DNA of 64,000 nt from the NCBI GenBank assembly GCA_018065565.1, contig JAGHSZ010000007.1, positions 1-64,000 of the forward strand. Reading direction: 5' to 3'. Position numbers and translations under genes: made by a program. Below are positions 17,686-26,350 of this stretch, piece by piece. Numbering within the stretch: the stretch's first letter is position 1; every line of letters begins with the position of its first letter. Source of the DNA: Candidatus Colivivens caballi (GTDB taxonomy: Bacteria; Bacteroidota; Bacteroidia; Bacteroidales; Bacteroidaceae). The notes beneath the pieces are model-generated. The model had not been told where the DNA came from, ran no database searches, and saw only the letters and a list, made by a program, of their open reading frames with translations.

Positions 17686-19242
17686 CTATTCCAATATCTC
17701 ATGTATTCCTTGTTCGCGGTGTGTGAGTTCGATGCGCACACCGTATTTTTTGCGTAGATGTTCAGCGACATGCTGGGCACAATAGACACTGCGGTGTTGT
17801 CCGCCTGTGCATCCGAACGAGATCATCAGGTGTGTGAAACCACGGTTGAGGAAACGGTTGGTGTGGAAATCAACGAGTGGATAGACACTGTCAAGGAATG
17901 TGAGTATCTCTCCGTCTTTTTCAAGGAAGTCGATGACGGGCTGGTCGAGACCTGTCAGTTTCTTGTATTGCTCGTAACGCCCCGGGTTGTTGGTGCTTCG
18001 GCAGTCAAACACATAGCCGCCTCCATTGCCAGAGTTGTCTGTTGGTATTCCTTTTTTGAAGGAGAAAGAAGTAATTTGTACGGTCAGTGTGCTTGGGGTG
18101 GTTGTGCTTGCTTTTGCGTCATTGCGGGATGCTGCATTTTTGGCTGTTGCTGCTTCATCGCAGACCACGGTATTGTTGACACTGTCATGAGAAACTGTGC
18201 TGATTTCATCAGTGCCGGCACTGACAGGGTTGGGCTTTTTGTTTGCTGTACAGAGTGAAATGGCGACTTGCTTCAAATATGGGTATGCATCAATGGTTCC
18301 TTGGTTGACCAACGACATGAGGTTGCTGAGTCCCGCAGGTATGCTGTCGATGAAGTGTGCCTTGCGTTCCCAAAGTCCACGGAAACCATATGCTCCCAAT
18401 ACTTGGAGTGTGCGGAACAGCACGAAGAGCATGAGCCGTGGTTCGAACTGGGAGCGAGTTAAACTACGGTATGGTTGAAGGGCTTCAAGGTAGGTGTCAA
18501 TGAGATGGTCACGCAGTGCGGGACTGTAGTGGGCTGATGCTTGCCAGAGAAAACTTGCAACATCATAGTAGATGGGGCCGCGTCGTCCGCCTTGATAGTC
18601 AATATAACATGGCTTGCCATCGAATACCATGACATTGCGTGCCTGAAAGTCACGATAGAGGAATGTGTCGGAATTCTCGGACAGAATGTCGTGGGTGAGG
18701 TGTTCGAAGTCGTGTTGCAGAAGTACTTCATTGAACTCGATGCCTGTGAGTTTCACATAACAGTACTTGAAATAGTTGAGGTCGAACATCACACTCATTT
18801 CATCGAGTGCCGGAACTGGATAGCACTGGCTGAACACATCGTCGCCTGCTCCAAGAAACTGGAGACGGGGCAAGTCGCGCATCACCTGTTCCAGCATTTT
18901 GATGCCTGGGTTGGGGGGCGCAGGATTGCTACAATCGTAGGAATGGAGATACTGTTGAAGTGTTGTGGTTCCGAGGTTTTGTTGAAGGTAGCATAAGTGG
19001 TCGTCGCTGATGGCATAGACTTTCGGCACTGGCAGGTGACGGTTTGCAAACATCTGTGACAGACGATAGAACGAAAGGTTTTCGTCGGGTGAGGTGCTGG
19101 TCACTCCATACACGCTGCTTCCATTGGCTGCTGTGATTTTGTAGTAGCGGCGACTGCTTCCACCTCCACCAAAGAGATGCTCAATAGCAGCGGGGGCTGT
19201 GCCGAATGTAGATGTGTATAGTGCTATGACTTTCTGTTCCAT
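17686..19242 (-). CDS. APH-type phosphotransferase fused to a RapZ C-terminal domain
   Basis: A 518-residue fusion. Residues ~1-330 are an aminoglycoside-phosphotransferase/choline-kinase fold: a Gly-rich loop GGGGSSRRYYKI (25-36), a Brenner-type motif YRDFQARN with catalytic Asp198 and Asn203, and IDYQGGR at 214-220. Residues ~340-385 are a polar linker. Residues ~387-518 match the RapZ C-terminal domain (DCRSTNNPGRYE; ISFGCTGGQHRSVYC; RIELTHREQG), which in E. coli senses glucosamine-6-phosphate and binds small RNA. Relatives of the kinase half (AmgK) phosphorylate MurNAc/GlcNAc. It is last in a five-gene overlapping operon; a cell-wall-sugar role is inference. Confidence 0.85.
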   Translation of the reverse strand: MEQKVIALYTSTFGTAPAAIEHLFGGGGSSRRYYKITAANGSSVYGVTSTSPDENLSFYRLSQMFANRHLPVPKVYAISDDHLCYLQQNLGTTTLQQYLHSYDCSNPAPPNPGIKMLEQVMRDLPRLQFLGAGDDVFSQCYPVPALDEMSVMFDLNYFKYCYVKLTGIEFNEVLLQHDFEHLTHDILSENSDTFLYRDFQARNVMVFDGKPCYIDYQGGRRGPIYYDVASFLWQASAHYSPALRDHLIDTYLEALQPYRSLTRSQFEPRLMLFVLFRTLQVLGAYGFRGLWERKAHFIDSIPAGLSNLMSLVNQGTIDAYPYLKQVAISLCTANKKPNPVSAGTDEISTVSHDSVNNTVVCDEAATAKNAASRNDAKASTTTPSTLTVQITSFSFKKGIPTDNSGNGGGYVFDCRSTNNPGRYEQYKKLTGLDQPVIDFLEKDGEILTFLDSVYPLVDFHTNRFLNRGFTHLMISFGCTGGQHRSVYCAQHVAEHLRKKYGVRIELTHREQGIHEILE

Positions 19243-20417
19243 ATTGACTTTACCTTGGTATATACTGCTATTATGTTGATAATCGAAACTGCGATGAGGA
19301 TTACCAGGCCGATGACGATTGTGAGACTGATGGCTGGTGATTCAAACTGTGGGAAGAAACTGTGGAACAGTTCGATGTATTGACTGCGAACGATAAGTAC
19401 GATGGCAATGGCGATGATAAACACCACTATGTTGAGTCCGACGGTCAGCAACTGATATGGGCGTGACACACGGCGTGGACTGTAACCTATGAGCAACAGG
19501 TTTTCAAGTTTTGTGTTGTTCTTTTCGACGAGCAGATAGACGCTCAGCATCAAGATGTAGAGTGCCAGTATGCATATGATGATGCCAATGGTCATGACAA
19601 TGGCAACGATGATGCGCAGCATGAATGTCGTCTTGGATGCATCAAGCTTATCTTGGTCAGTCTCATAGTGATTGTCCTGAATGAATGAGGTGAGGCGCTG
19701 GTCGGTTGGGTTGTTCACTTCGATAATCAGACGAGTGGCGGCTGTGCCCTTTCCTGGTGCGTAGTGTTGGTTTGCCCATTCCATGAATGACTGTGGCACG
19801 AGTATGGTGTTAAGGCGGCTGCTGAAACCGACGATTCGTCCTTCGTAGTCGTCGTTCTTGCCATTGCCGCTGATTCTGATTTTCAACTTAATGGCTCCAA
19901 GTATGCCTTCGGATAGTTTTGGCATGTTACGGTTCTGTGCATAGCCAAAGTTGTAGAGGTCGAGATAGTTGCGAGGCAGGATGATAGGTAGTTCATGTGA
20001 CTGCTCGACATATGCCCAGTCGGATGACTTGACATCGACAAACTCATCGGGAACAGACTCAAAGAACATATCGGTTGACATGTTGGTTGATTCATCGAGT
20101 TGGAACGAGGCGTTGACATCGAATGCCGATGAGGTAAACACTCCCATCCGCTCCACAAACTCCTGTTGTTCTACTTCTTTAAGTTCAGACTGGGAGAAAG
20201 CTGTAGATTTGCCGGTGATAGTGTTGACGGTGCTGATTTTCTTATTCAGGATGATGTAGTCGGCCTTCATGAAACTGTCTTCACCCTGATATACTGCCTG
20301 CGTGTCGGTGTAGAACTGAACTCCGAGCAGAATGATGGTCATGCCCACGAGGTTTGCGAGGAAGAAACCGGCAAACTGTGGAATGCTGATGTGTTGGCGT
20401 AGTAGTTTCCAGATCAT
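19224..20417 (-). CDS. FtsX/MacB-like ABC transporter permease
   Basis: A 397-residue inner-membrane protein. One helix lies near residues 16-36, a large periplasmic domain spans about 40-260, and three C-terminal helices lie near 265-295, 318-340 and 362-388. This is the four-helix FtsX/MacB/LolC plan, in which ATP hydrolysis drives movements of the periplasmic domain rather than classical import. It overlaps the ATPase gene by 4 bases and the APH-RapZ gene by 19, so it is translationally coupled to both. The substrate or partner is unknown. Confidence 0.78.
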   Translation of the reverse strand: MIWKLLRQHISIPQFAGFFLANLVGMTIILLGVQFYTDTQAVYQGEDSFMKADYIILNKKISTVNTITGKSTAFSQSELKEVEQQEFVERMGVFTSSAFDVNASFQLDESTNMSTDMFFESVPDEFVDVKSSDWAYVEQSHELPIILPRNYLDLYNFGYAQNRNMPKLSEGILGAIKLKIRISGNGKNDDYEGRIVGFSSRLNTILVPQSFMEWANQHYAPGKGTAATRLIIEVNNPTDQRLTSFIQDNHYETDQDKLDASKTTFMLRIIVAIVMTIGIIICILALYILMLSVYLLVEKNNTKLENLLLIGYSPRRVSRPYQLLTVGLNIVVFIIAIAIVLIVRSQYIELFHSFFPQFESPAISLTIVIGLVILIAVSIINIIAVYTKVKSIWNRKS

Positions 20418-21058
20418 AGTTTCAGTGTCTTGTCGTAGTTGAGTTCAATGTGTTTTCCGATACTTGTGAGGATTACTCCTGCTCCCTGGCGCTTGGCTTC
20501 GGTAGTGAGGATTTCGCCCATGATGCGGCTGTTGTTGTCGTCGAGGTGGCTGATGGGCTCGTCAACGAAAACGAAGTCGAATGGTTGGCACATGGTACGA
20601 ATCATTGCCACTCGCTGCTGCTGTCCGAACGACATGCGGCCGATGCGAGCATCGACCTTGTCGGCTATCCCAAGCATCTCGAACCATTGCAGAATCTGCA
20701 GTCGTGTCTGAAATCCAGTTATCTTGTTCTTGATTTCCACATTCTCCATGGCAGTGAGTTCAGGAAAGAGACGCAATTCCTGCCAAAGCAGTGCGAGTGA
20801 GCGCTGGCGCAGACTTACCCATTGGCTGACACTGAACTGACGGATGTCCTGGTCGTCGAACTTGATAGTGCCCGTGTAATCGTGGCGGTAACCGAATATG
20901 TAGCTGCACAGGGACGACTTGCCTGTGCCTGAGTTGGCTTCTACAAGATAGAGTTTCCCCTTTTCAAAAGTGACATGCTTCTTCCAGACATCGCTGTTGA
21001 TGTCAGTGCGCTGGGCAAACACTTCAGGCAGGGTGTCTGTGAGTGTTATAGTTTCCAT
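20414..21058 (-). CDS. ABC transporter ATP-binding protein
   Basis: A 214-residue ATPase that should energise the adjacent permease. Walker A is SGTGKSS (43-49), the Q-loop region is LLWQELRLFPELT, the signature is MSFGQQQRVAM (a variant of LSGGQ), and Walker B plus catalytic Glu is FVFVDEP, followed by SHLDD. The size and the permease type fit the MacB/LolD/FtsE group. It overlaps the lipoprotein gene upstream by 13 bases and the permease gene downstream by 4. Confidence 0.92.
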   Translation of the reverse strand: METITLTDTLPEVFAQRTDINSDVWKKHVTFEKGKLYLVEANSGTGKSSLCSYIFGYRHDYTGTIKFDDQDIRQFSVSQWVSLRQRSLALLWQELRLFPELTAMENVEIKNKITGFQTRLQILQWFEMLGIADKVDARIGRMSFGQQQRVAMIRTMCQPFDFVFVDEPISHLDDNNSRIMGEILTTEAKRQGAGVILTSIGKHIELNYDKTLKL

Positions 21059-22497
21059 AACTTGATGAGTTGATACAGAATGTTTTGTTTGATGTTAGGT
21101 GTTTGTGCCCTGAGCGACAACTTGCCGCTTTCGTCTGCTGTGACGATGACCTTGTTGATGATTCCGAACTGTGAATGTGGGTCGATATGTACAAACAGGT
21201 TTTTGCCCACAATCTCATCTTTGAGCAGGTTGTCGTGTTTTGCTGTGTTGAAAAGTTCTGGTGTGAACTGTTCTTCACCTATATATAATTGTTTGTCGTT
21301 GACGGCAAAGTAAAAGGTGCGGCCATCTGCTTGAATGCAGTACTGATTATTGCCACATGGGCTGAACTTGATGCCATATTCGCGTGCAGACTCCATCCAG
21401 TAACTGATGTCGTTCATGAAGTTGGTGTTGCCGAGTGTGGCAAGTAGGGTGGTTTTGTCGTCGGTGCTGACCATGACGAGTGCGTCGCCATCGATGGCGC
21501 GTATGATGTTGTCAATGTCGATGCCGAGGTTAATTGCCATCAGCATGTCTTTGATTTTGTCAATCTTCTTCAACTGTGTGATGGCTTGTTCACCATTCAG
21601 CCCCATTGTCATCCACAGTCGTGTGTTGTCGGGCAGAATGTTGATGAAGTCTCCGCTGACCGATTTGAATGAGTGTGTGAAGTCGTCGAGGATGCCCTGT
21701 ACCTTGGGCTTACTGCTGAACAGTTGGATGGCAGCATCGGCTTCTCCATTGTTGAATTCAACTCCGATCACCATCTCGATGTCTTGGTGGCTTATGCCTG
21801 ATGGGATGTAGTCTTTAATCTGGCTGGCGATGACTTCGGGTGCTGCTGCAAGGTTGAAGTATGCTTGCATGTCCTTGTATTCGAGTTTGCTGATGTTTTT
21901 GAACTTGTCCGTTGAGACAATGCTCTCTTCTGTTGGCAACTGCATCAGGGCAAGCATCATGTCGGTAGCCTTTTCGCTTGACATGGAGTTTATGCCGTCG
22001 AACTTTTGCATCATCAGCAGTGTGTTGTCGTCGAATGTGAAGTCGATGTCGTCAAACAGTGCGCTCCATTTCAGTCCGTCGTGTTCCTTGACGGCAGAAC
22101 ACAAGTTCTGACTTGACAGTCCATTAACAAATTCCTCGAATGCTGATGAGTCGTCAATGCGCATTGTGATGCCGACAAAGTGGTTCGGAGTCTGGAAAGC
22201 ATAGACAGGTGCCTTGATGTCGATACCAGTAAGTGACGGGTCGTCGATAATGGCATCAATCTTCTGCTGTGTTTCTTTATCGATTAGCAATTGTGCTGCT
22301 TTCTTTCCCATTGTCAACAGTGGAGAATGAGCAAAATCGCTTTTCTGTGCAAGGCTTTGCAAGTCGATGGCTGCAACTGCTGTGGCATCAGAAGGGATGA
22401 CGCCTATGTAGTCGGGCTGATTGTCCGAACATGATGAGAACCACATTGCGACTATGAGTAGCAATGCAGTCGTGGCATTTCTAAATGATGTATTCAT
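21046..22497 (-). CDS. DUF4836-like lipoprotein
   Basis: A 483-residue protein with a lipoprotein signal ending in SSC (Cys23), so probably anchored in the envelope. The mature part (DYIGVIPSDATAVAAIDLQSL; YAFQTPNHFVGITMRI; LPDNTRLWMTMGLNGE) resembles DUF4836-type Bacteroidetes proteins, whose function is not known. It overlaps the TPR gene by 4 bases and the ABC ATPase by 13, which suggests it works with the ABC machinery, perhaps as a periplasmic partner. That role is inference from context. Confidence 0.65.
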   Translation of the reverse strand: MNTSFRNATTALLLIVAMWFSSCSDNQPDYIGVIPSDATAVAAIDLQSLAQKSDFAHSPLLTMGKKAAQLLIDKETQQKIDAIIDDPSLTGIDIKAPVYAFQTPNHFVGITMRIDDSSAFEEFVNGLSSQNLCSAVKEHDGLKWSALFDDIDFTFDDNTLLMMQKFDGINSMSSEKATDMMLALMQLPTEESIVSTDKFKNISKLEYKDMQAYFNLAAAPEVIASQIKDYIPSGISHQDIEMVIGVEFNNGEADAAIQLFSSKPKVQGILDDFTHSFKSVSGDFINILPDNTRLWMTMGLNGEQAITQLKKIDKIKDMLMAINLGIDIDNIIRAIDGDALVMVSTDDKTTLLATLGNTNFMNDISYWMESAREYGIKFSPCGNNQYCIQADGRTFYFAVNDKQLYIGEEQFTPELFNTAKHDNLLKDEIVGKNLFVHIDPHSQFGIINKVIVTADESGKLSLRAQTPNIKQNILYQLIKLWKL

Positions 22498-23984
22498 CTC
22501 TTTTTAGATAATAAAATTTGCAAGAGGGTGTTGTAATAGTTATCCGGGGCAATTCCGATTAAGTCGTTTTCCCACAACTGGCCAACGACATCGGGTGCAT
22601 ACTGACATGCCTTGTCGAGAAAACTGATGGCAAGTTCGTTCTGACCGAGTTGTGCTGCAATGTGTGTGAGATAAGGATAGACCTTAACATGTTCGGGGTC
22701 ATCCTGTTCTTTCTCTGCCATAAGGAGAAGGAAGACTGCGGCACGGTAGTAGTCGTGCTCCATCAAATCACCTGCTCCCGACATCAGTATGTTGACCTTT
22801 GTGTCGGAATTGATAGCTGCACGTATATATTCTTCAACGGCATCTTCTGCGTTTTCCATTGCCAGGTGGATTCTGGCTTTCTGTATGTGAAAGTCAACAT
22901 CGTCGGGGAATGTACGGATGGCGAGTCGGATGACAGCAAGTGCCTCCTTGAAGAATCCTCCTATGGTCAATGCATCGGCAATGAATCCGCGGTTGTATGC
23001 CTGGGTGGATTTGTCCTTGTTGTTGTGGGTGCAGTATTCGCGTGCCTTGTGCAGCGTCTCCAGTCCTTCCTGTTTGAGTCCGAGTTCCATTTGGCAGCGT
23101 CCGATTGCCATTAGCACGGCATCGTCGCCTGTCTGCTCATAGTAGCGTTGGTAGTCGGGTAGGGCACTGGCAAAGTTGTGCTTGTCAAACAGACCGTGGG
23201 CACGAACTATGAGTGCATGAATGTCGTCGGGGTCAACAGCAAGGGCGTTTTCGGCAGAGTTGATAGAGTCGTCTATCAGTCCCTGCACATGTTGCAGTGA
23301 ACTGAGGTAGGTCCAGCCTTGCGGCATGTAAGGATTGCTATCGAGGCACTGTGAGTAGATGGCTATCTCGTCGTCTGTGAGGTCGGCATCGTGGCAGCAA
23401 CGGGCTATGTCGATGTCTGTGTCGTCGCCGTCGAGGGGAGCAAATGTCTTTTGATACTCATCAATCCAAAAGTGTATGGTTGGCTGTTGGTCGTGGCTGG
23501 TACCTAAGTCGATAAATGAAACAATGATGTGGAAATATGCATCTTTCATTCTTTCGCGGGATTCAGCCCTATTGGTCATCTCCTCGCATTTCGCCTGTTC
23601 ATGTTGAATCCATTGACGAAAGTACTTGTTTGCCTCTTCGTTATTGCCCTTTGTTGCCAGCAACTGCCCTTTGAAGTAATAGTAGTCGTGATCTTTTTCT
23701 GGGTCGATGCTGTGAAGCATCTGGCGTGCCTCATCGAACCGGTGCAGACTGATGAGTGCATTGACTTTGAGCGAAACGAGGTAATCTTCGTCAGGATGCA
23801 GTGCCAGACCGTGCTCTGATGCTTCTAACATCTGATCGAGCTGGTCATTGTCGAGGTAGTATTCTGCGATGTCAATAAATTCGTCAGAGTCAAAATAGCA
23901 CATTTGTCCCTGTTGCTTTGCCTGTTCGTATTTGCGAAGCAACTCCTTAAAGTCTAATGAGTCGTAGAATTCATCGTTGTTCAT
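22494..23984 (-). CDS. tetratricopeptide-repeat protein
   Basis: A 496-residue soluble helical-repeat protein with TPR-like units from about residue 30 to the end (for example YYLDNDQLDQMLEASEHGLALHP and GRCQMELGLKQEGLETLHKAREY). It has no signal peptide and is acidic and Gln/Asp-rich. The start chosen (MNNDEFYDSLDFKELL) makes a sensible N-terminus; the open frame extends 34 codons upstream to 24086, but that part is unlike TPR. It is first of five genes overlapping by 4-19 bases, so it may scaffold the ABC/lipoprotein/kinase set. Function is otherwise unknown. Confidence 0.75.
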   Translation of the reverse strand: MNNDEFYDSLDFKELLRKYEQAKQQGQMCYFDSDEFIDIAEYYLDNDQLDQMLEASEHGLALHPDEDYLVSLKVNALISLHRFDEARQMLHSIDPEKDHDYYYFKGQLLATKGNNEEANKYFRQWIQHEQAKCEEMTNRAESRERMKDAYFHIIVSFIDLGTSHDQQPTIHFWIDEYQKTFAPLDGDDTDIDIARCCHDADLTDDEIAIYSQCLDSNPYMPQGWTYLSSLQHVQGLIDDSINSAENALAVDPDDIHALIVRAHGLFDKHNFASALPDYQRYYEQTGDDAVLMAIGRCQMELGLKQEGLETLHKAREYCTHNNKDKSTQAYNRGFIADALTIGGFFKEALAVIRLAIRTFPDDVDFHIQKARIHLAMENAEDAVEEYIRAAINSDTKVNILMSGAGDLMEHDYYRAAVFLLLMAEKEQDDPEHVKVYPYLTHIAAQLGQNELAISFLDKACQYAPDVVGQLWENDLIGIAPDNYYNTLLQILLSKKR

Positions 23985-24103
23985 ACAATGTCGTTTAGAG
24001 ATCGTAGATACAAAAACCTCAAATCCTCCCGATTGTGGGGACTGGCTATTCAGCTCTTTTGGACTTGACGCGAACTTGCTTGCCATTAAGCTTTATTATG
24101 CAT

Positions 24104-24145
24104 ATCTTTAAGCTTAAACATGCGCATCTTTAAGCTTAAACATGC
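24104..24145 (+). repeat. two perfect 20-bp palindrome-containing repeats, 22-bp period
   Basis: ATCTTTAAGCTTAAACATGC is repeated exactly at 24104-24123 and 24126-24145. Each copy contains the palindrome TTTAAGCTTAAA. Degenerate flanking units (AAGCTTTATTATGCAT before, ATGTTAAAGCATTAATTTGCAT after) extend the pattern over most of the gap between glnS and the TPR gene. A regulatory or repeat-expansion role is possible. Confidence 0.8.
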
Positions 24146-24205
24146 ATATGTTAAAGCATTAATTTGCATACAAGTGGTCTTCGTCTTGCTTATCGTTGTA
24201 CTTCT

Positions 24206-25957
24206 TTATTTGTTTGCCTTTGCCCAACTGTCTTTCAGACCGACTGCGCGGTTGAAGATAAGGTGCTCGGCAGTAGAGTCTTTATCGGGTGTGTAGTAGC
24301 CGATGCGCTGGAACTGAATGTAAGACAGTGGACTGAATTCGGCAGCGTACTTCTCGATGTAAGCGTGTGTGTTAATTTCCAAACTGTTAGGGTTGAGGAA
24401 CGGACGCATGGCTTCGATGCCGCGTACTCCTTCGTGTTCGTCGGAATATTTCTTGATTTCGTCGCGTGGATTCTCCACCTGCCACAGACGGTCGTAGTTA
24501 CGAACTTCAACTGGCAGACTGTGCTGAATGCTGAGCCAGTGGATTGTGCCTTTCACCTTGCGGTTTGCATCTGGCAGACCGCTGCGTGTCAGTGGGTCGT
24601 ATTCGCAGTAGATTTCTTCAATCTCGCCGTTCTCGTCCTTCTTGATGCCTGTGCACTTGATGATGTAGGCATTTTTCAGTCTCACTTCGCGGTCGATGCT
24701 GAGACGGAAGAATTTCTTTGGAGCATCCTCCATGAAGTCATCGCGCTCAATCCAGAGTTCGCGGCTGAATTCGATGGTGTGGTGCTTTGAATTTTCATCC
24801 TCAGGATTGTCGATGGCATCGAGTGTCTCAACTTGACCCTCAGGATAGTTTGTGATGATAAGTTTGACTGGATTGAGCACCGCACTGAGGCGTGTGGCAC
24901 GCTTGTTCAGATCTTCGCGTACGGCAGACTCCAGCATTGCGTATTCGTTGAGCGCATCATACTTTGTGTAACCAATCATCTTGACGAAGTTGCGCAGACT
25001 CTCAGGACTGTAACCACGACGACGCATACCGCAGATGGTCGGCATACGAGGGTCGTCCCAACCGCTGACAACTCCTTCCTGAGTAAGGATGAGTAGGTTG
25101 CGCTTCGACATCAGAGTGTACGAGAGGTTGAGCTTGTTGAATTCAGTCTGGCGAGGGCGGTTGTCCTCGATGTTGTCAGTCTCTCCGCGTGATGTCTTCA
25201 ACCAGTCGATGAACAGATCATACAATGGACGGTGAGGAACAAATTCCAGTGTGCATAGTGAGTGGGTGACCCCCTCAAAGAAGTCTGACTGTCCGTGTGC
25301 AAAGTCGTAGTTTGGATATACATTCCATTTTGAACCAGTGCGATGGTGTGGCATCTTCTTCACACGGTAGATGATAGGGTCGCGGAAGTGCATGTTAGGG
25401 TTTGCCATGTCAATCTTGGCACGGAGTACCATTGCTCCCTCTTCAACTTCGCCAGCCTGCATCTTTTCAAACAGAGCGAGATTTTCATCGATAGGTCGGT
25501 CGCGGAACGGACTTGCAGTACCAGGAATGGTTGGTGTGCCTTTCTGCTCAGCAATCTGCTCAGATGTTTGTTCGTCAATATATGCTTTACCCTCCTTAAT
25601 GAGAGTTATTGCAAAGTCGTAAAGTTGCTGGAAATAGTCAGATGCATAATAGACATTGCCCCAGTTGAATCCGAGCCACTTGATGTCCTCCATAATGGCA
25701 TCGACATATTCCACATCCTCCTTCGCAGGGTTGGTATCATCGAAACGCAGGTTGCACACGCCTCCGTACTTCTCAGCCATGCCAAAGTCCATGCAGATGG
25801 CCTTAGCGTGACCAATGTGCAGATATCCATTTGGCTCTGGTGGGAAACGGGTCTGAATCCGTCCTCCGTTTTTGCCTTCTTCAAGGTCATTTTTGATTAT
25901 CTCTTCCACGAAGCTGAGCGATTCGCTCTTTACCTCTTCATTGTTCTTGATTTCCAT
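24206..25957 (-). CDS. glnS: glutaminyl-tRNA synthetase
   Basis: Charges tRNA-Gln with glutamine, so this organism does not rely only on the transamidation route. The 583-residue class I enzyme has PEPNGYLHIGHAKAI near 41-55 (the HIGH motif), FDDTNP near 73 and the KMSKS-like VMSKRNLLIL equivalent (TLMSKRNL). The C-terminal beta-barrels follow. Length is close to the usual 550-580. It has its own promoter and could read through into the TPR gene 120 bases beyond. Confidence 0.97.
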   Translation of the reverse strand: MEIKNNEEVKSESLSFVEEIIKNDLEEGKNGGRIQTRFPPEPNGYLHIGHAKAICMDFGMAEKYGGVCNLRFDDTNPAKEDVEYVDAIMEDIKWLGFNWGNVYYASDYFQQLYDFAITLIKEGKAYIDEQTSEQIAEQKGTPTIPGTASPFRDRPIDENLALFEKMQAGEVEEGAMVLRAKIDMANPNMHFRDPIIYRVKKMPHHRTGSKWNVYPNYDFAHGQSDFFEGVTHSLCTLEFVPHRPLYDLFIDWLKTSRGETDNIEDNRPRQTEFNKLNLSYTLMSKRNLLILTQEGVVSGWDDPRMPTICGMRRRGYSPESLRNFVKMIGYTKYDALNEYAMLESAVREDLNKRATRLSAVLNPVKLIITNYPEGQVETLDAIDNPEDENSKHHTIEFSRELWIERDDFMEDAPKKFFRLSIDREVRLKNAYIIKCTGIKKDENGEIEEIYCEYDPLTRSGLPDANRKVKGTIHWLSIQHSLPVEVRNYDRLWQVENPRDEIKKYSDEHEGVRGIEAMRPFLNPNSLEINTHAYIEKYAAEFSPLSYIQFQRIGYYTPDKDSTAEHLIFNRAVGLKDSWAKANK

Positions 25958-26008
25958 AATCAGTCAGTGTTTTTATCTTCTTGTTTTTTGTTTGTTTCTA
26001 ATTTCGTG

Positions 26009-26016
26009 CAAAGTTA
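26009..26016 (-). promoter_or_regulatory. -7 element of the glnS promoter
   Basis: On the minus strand TAACTTTG fits TAnnTTTG, 52 bases before the glnS start; the T-rich upstream stretch hides a clear -33 element. Confidence 0.55.
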
Positions 26017-26221
26017 CGAAAAAAACACATACACCGTTGTGCTATTTAATAAAAATGAGATAGAAAACAAACTATATTGTGCGCTATTGTATGTCTTTGC
26101 TCTGAAATACGCATATGCCGACCAATGAGTGTCATAACATTTGCTGCAACATTGATTAGGATACAGACACGCATAGATGATAGTAAAATTCACTGTGTGA
26201 GCAAAAAAATGGCGGAATCGC

Positions 26222-26252
26222 TTTGTCAGTTTTCGAATTTTGCATATCTTTG
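26222..26252 (+). promoter_or_regulatory. promoter of the corA leader
   Basis: TTTG (26222-26225), 19 bases, TATCTTTG (26245-26252): a full match to the Bacteroidetes consensus. It starts a transcript about 330 bases before corA. Confidence 0.8.
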
Positions 26253-26266
26253 CACCCGAAAATAAC

Positions 26267-26350
26267 ATGAGGCTTGTTGTGCAAGCAAGATTTTGGATGA
26301 CTGGCAGTCTATTGCCATCACACCAGACTCCTAAACAGCCGACCTCATAA
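26267..26350 (+). other. structured leader segment / possible 27-codon leader ORF
   Basis: Directly after the promoter, ATGAGG (26267-26272) can pair with CCTCAT (26343-26348), enclosing further short complementary stretches. The same interval is an intact ORF of 27 codons (MRLVVQARFWMTGSLLPSHQ...) whose first and last codons form the closing stem. It could be a leader peptide, a structured RNA, or chance. There is no obvious ribosome-binding site. Confidence 0.35.

Noticed and set aside
24086-24146. Possible CRISPR or attachment site in the glnS-TPR gap
   Set aside because: Only two exact 20-bp copies with 2-base spacing; no spacers, cas genes, integrase or tRNA.
24164-24790. 208-codon plus-strand ORF opposite glnS
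   Set aside because: Antisense shadow of the conserved GlnS C-terminal region.
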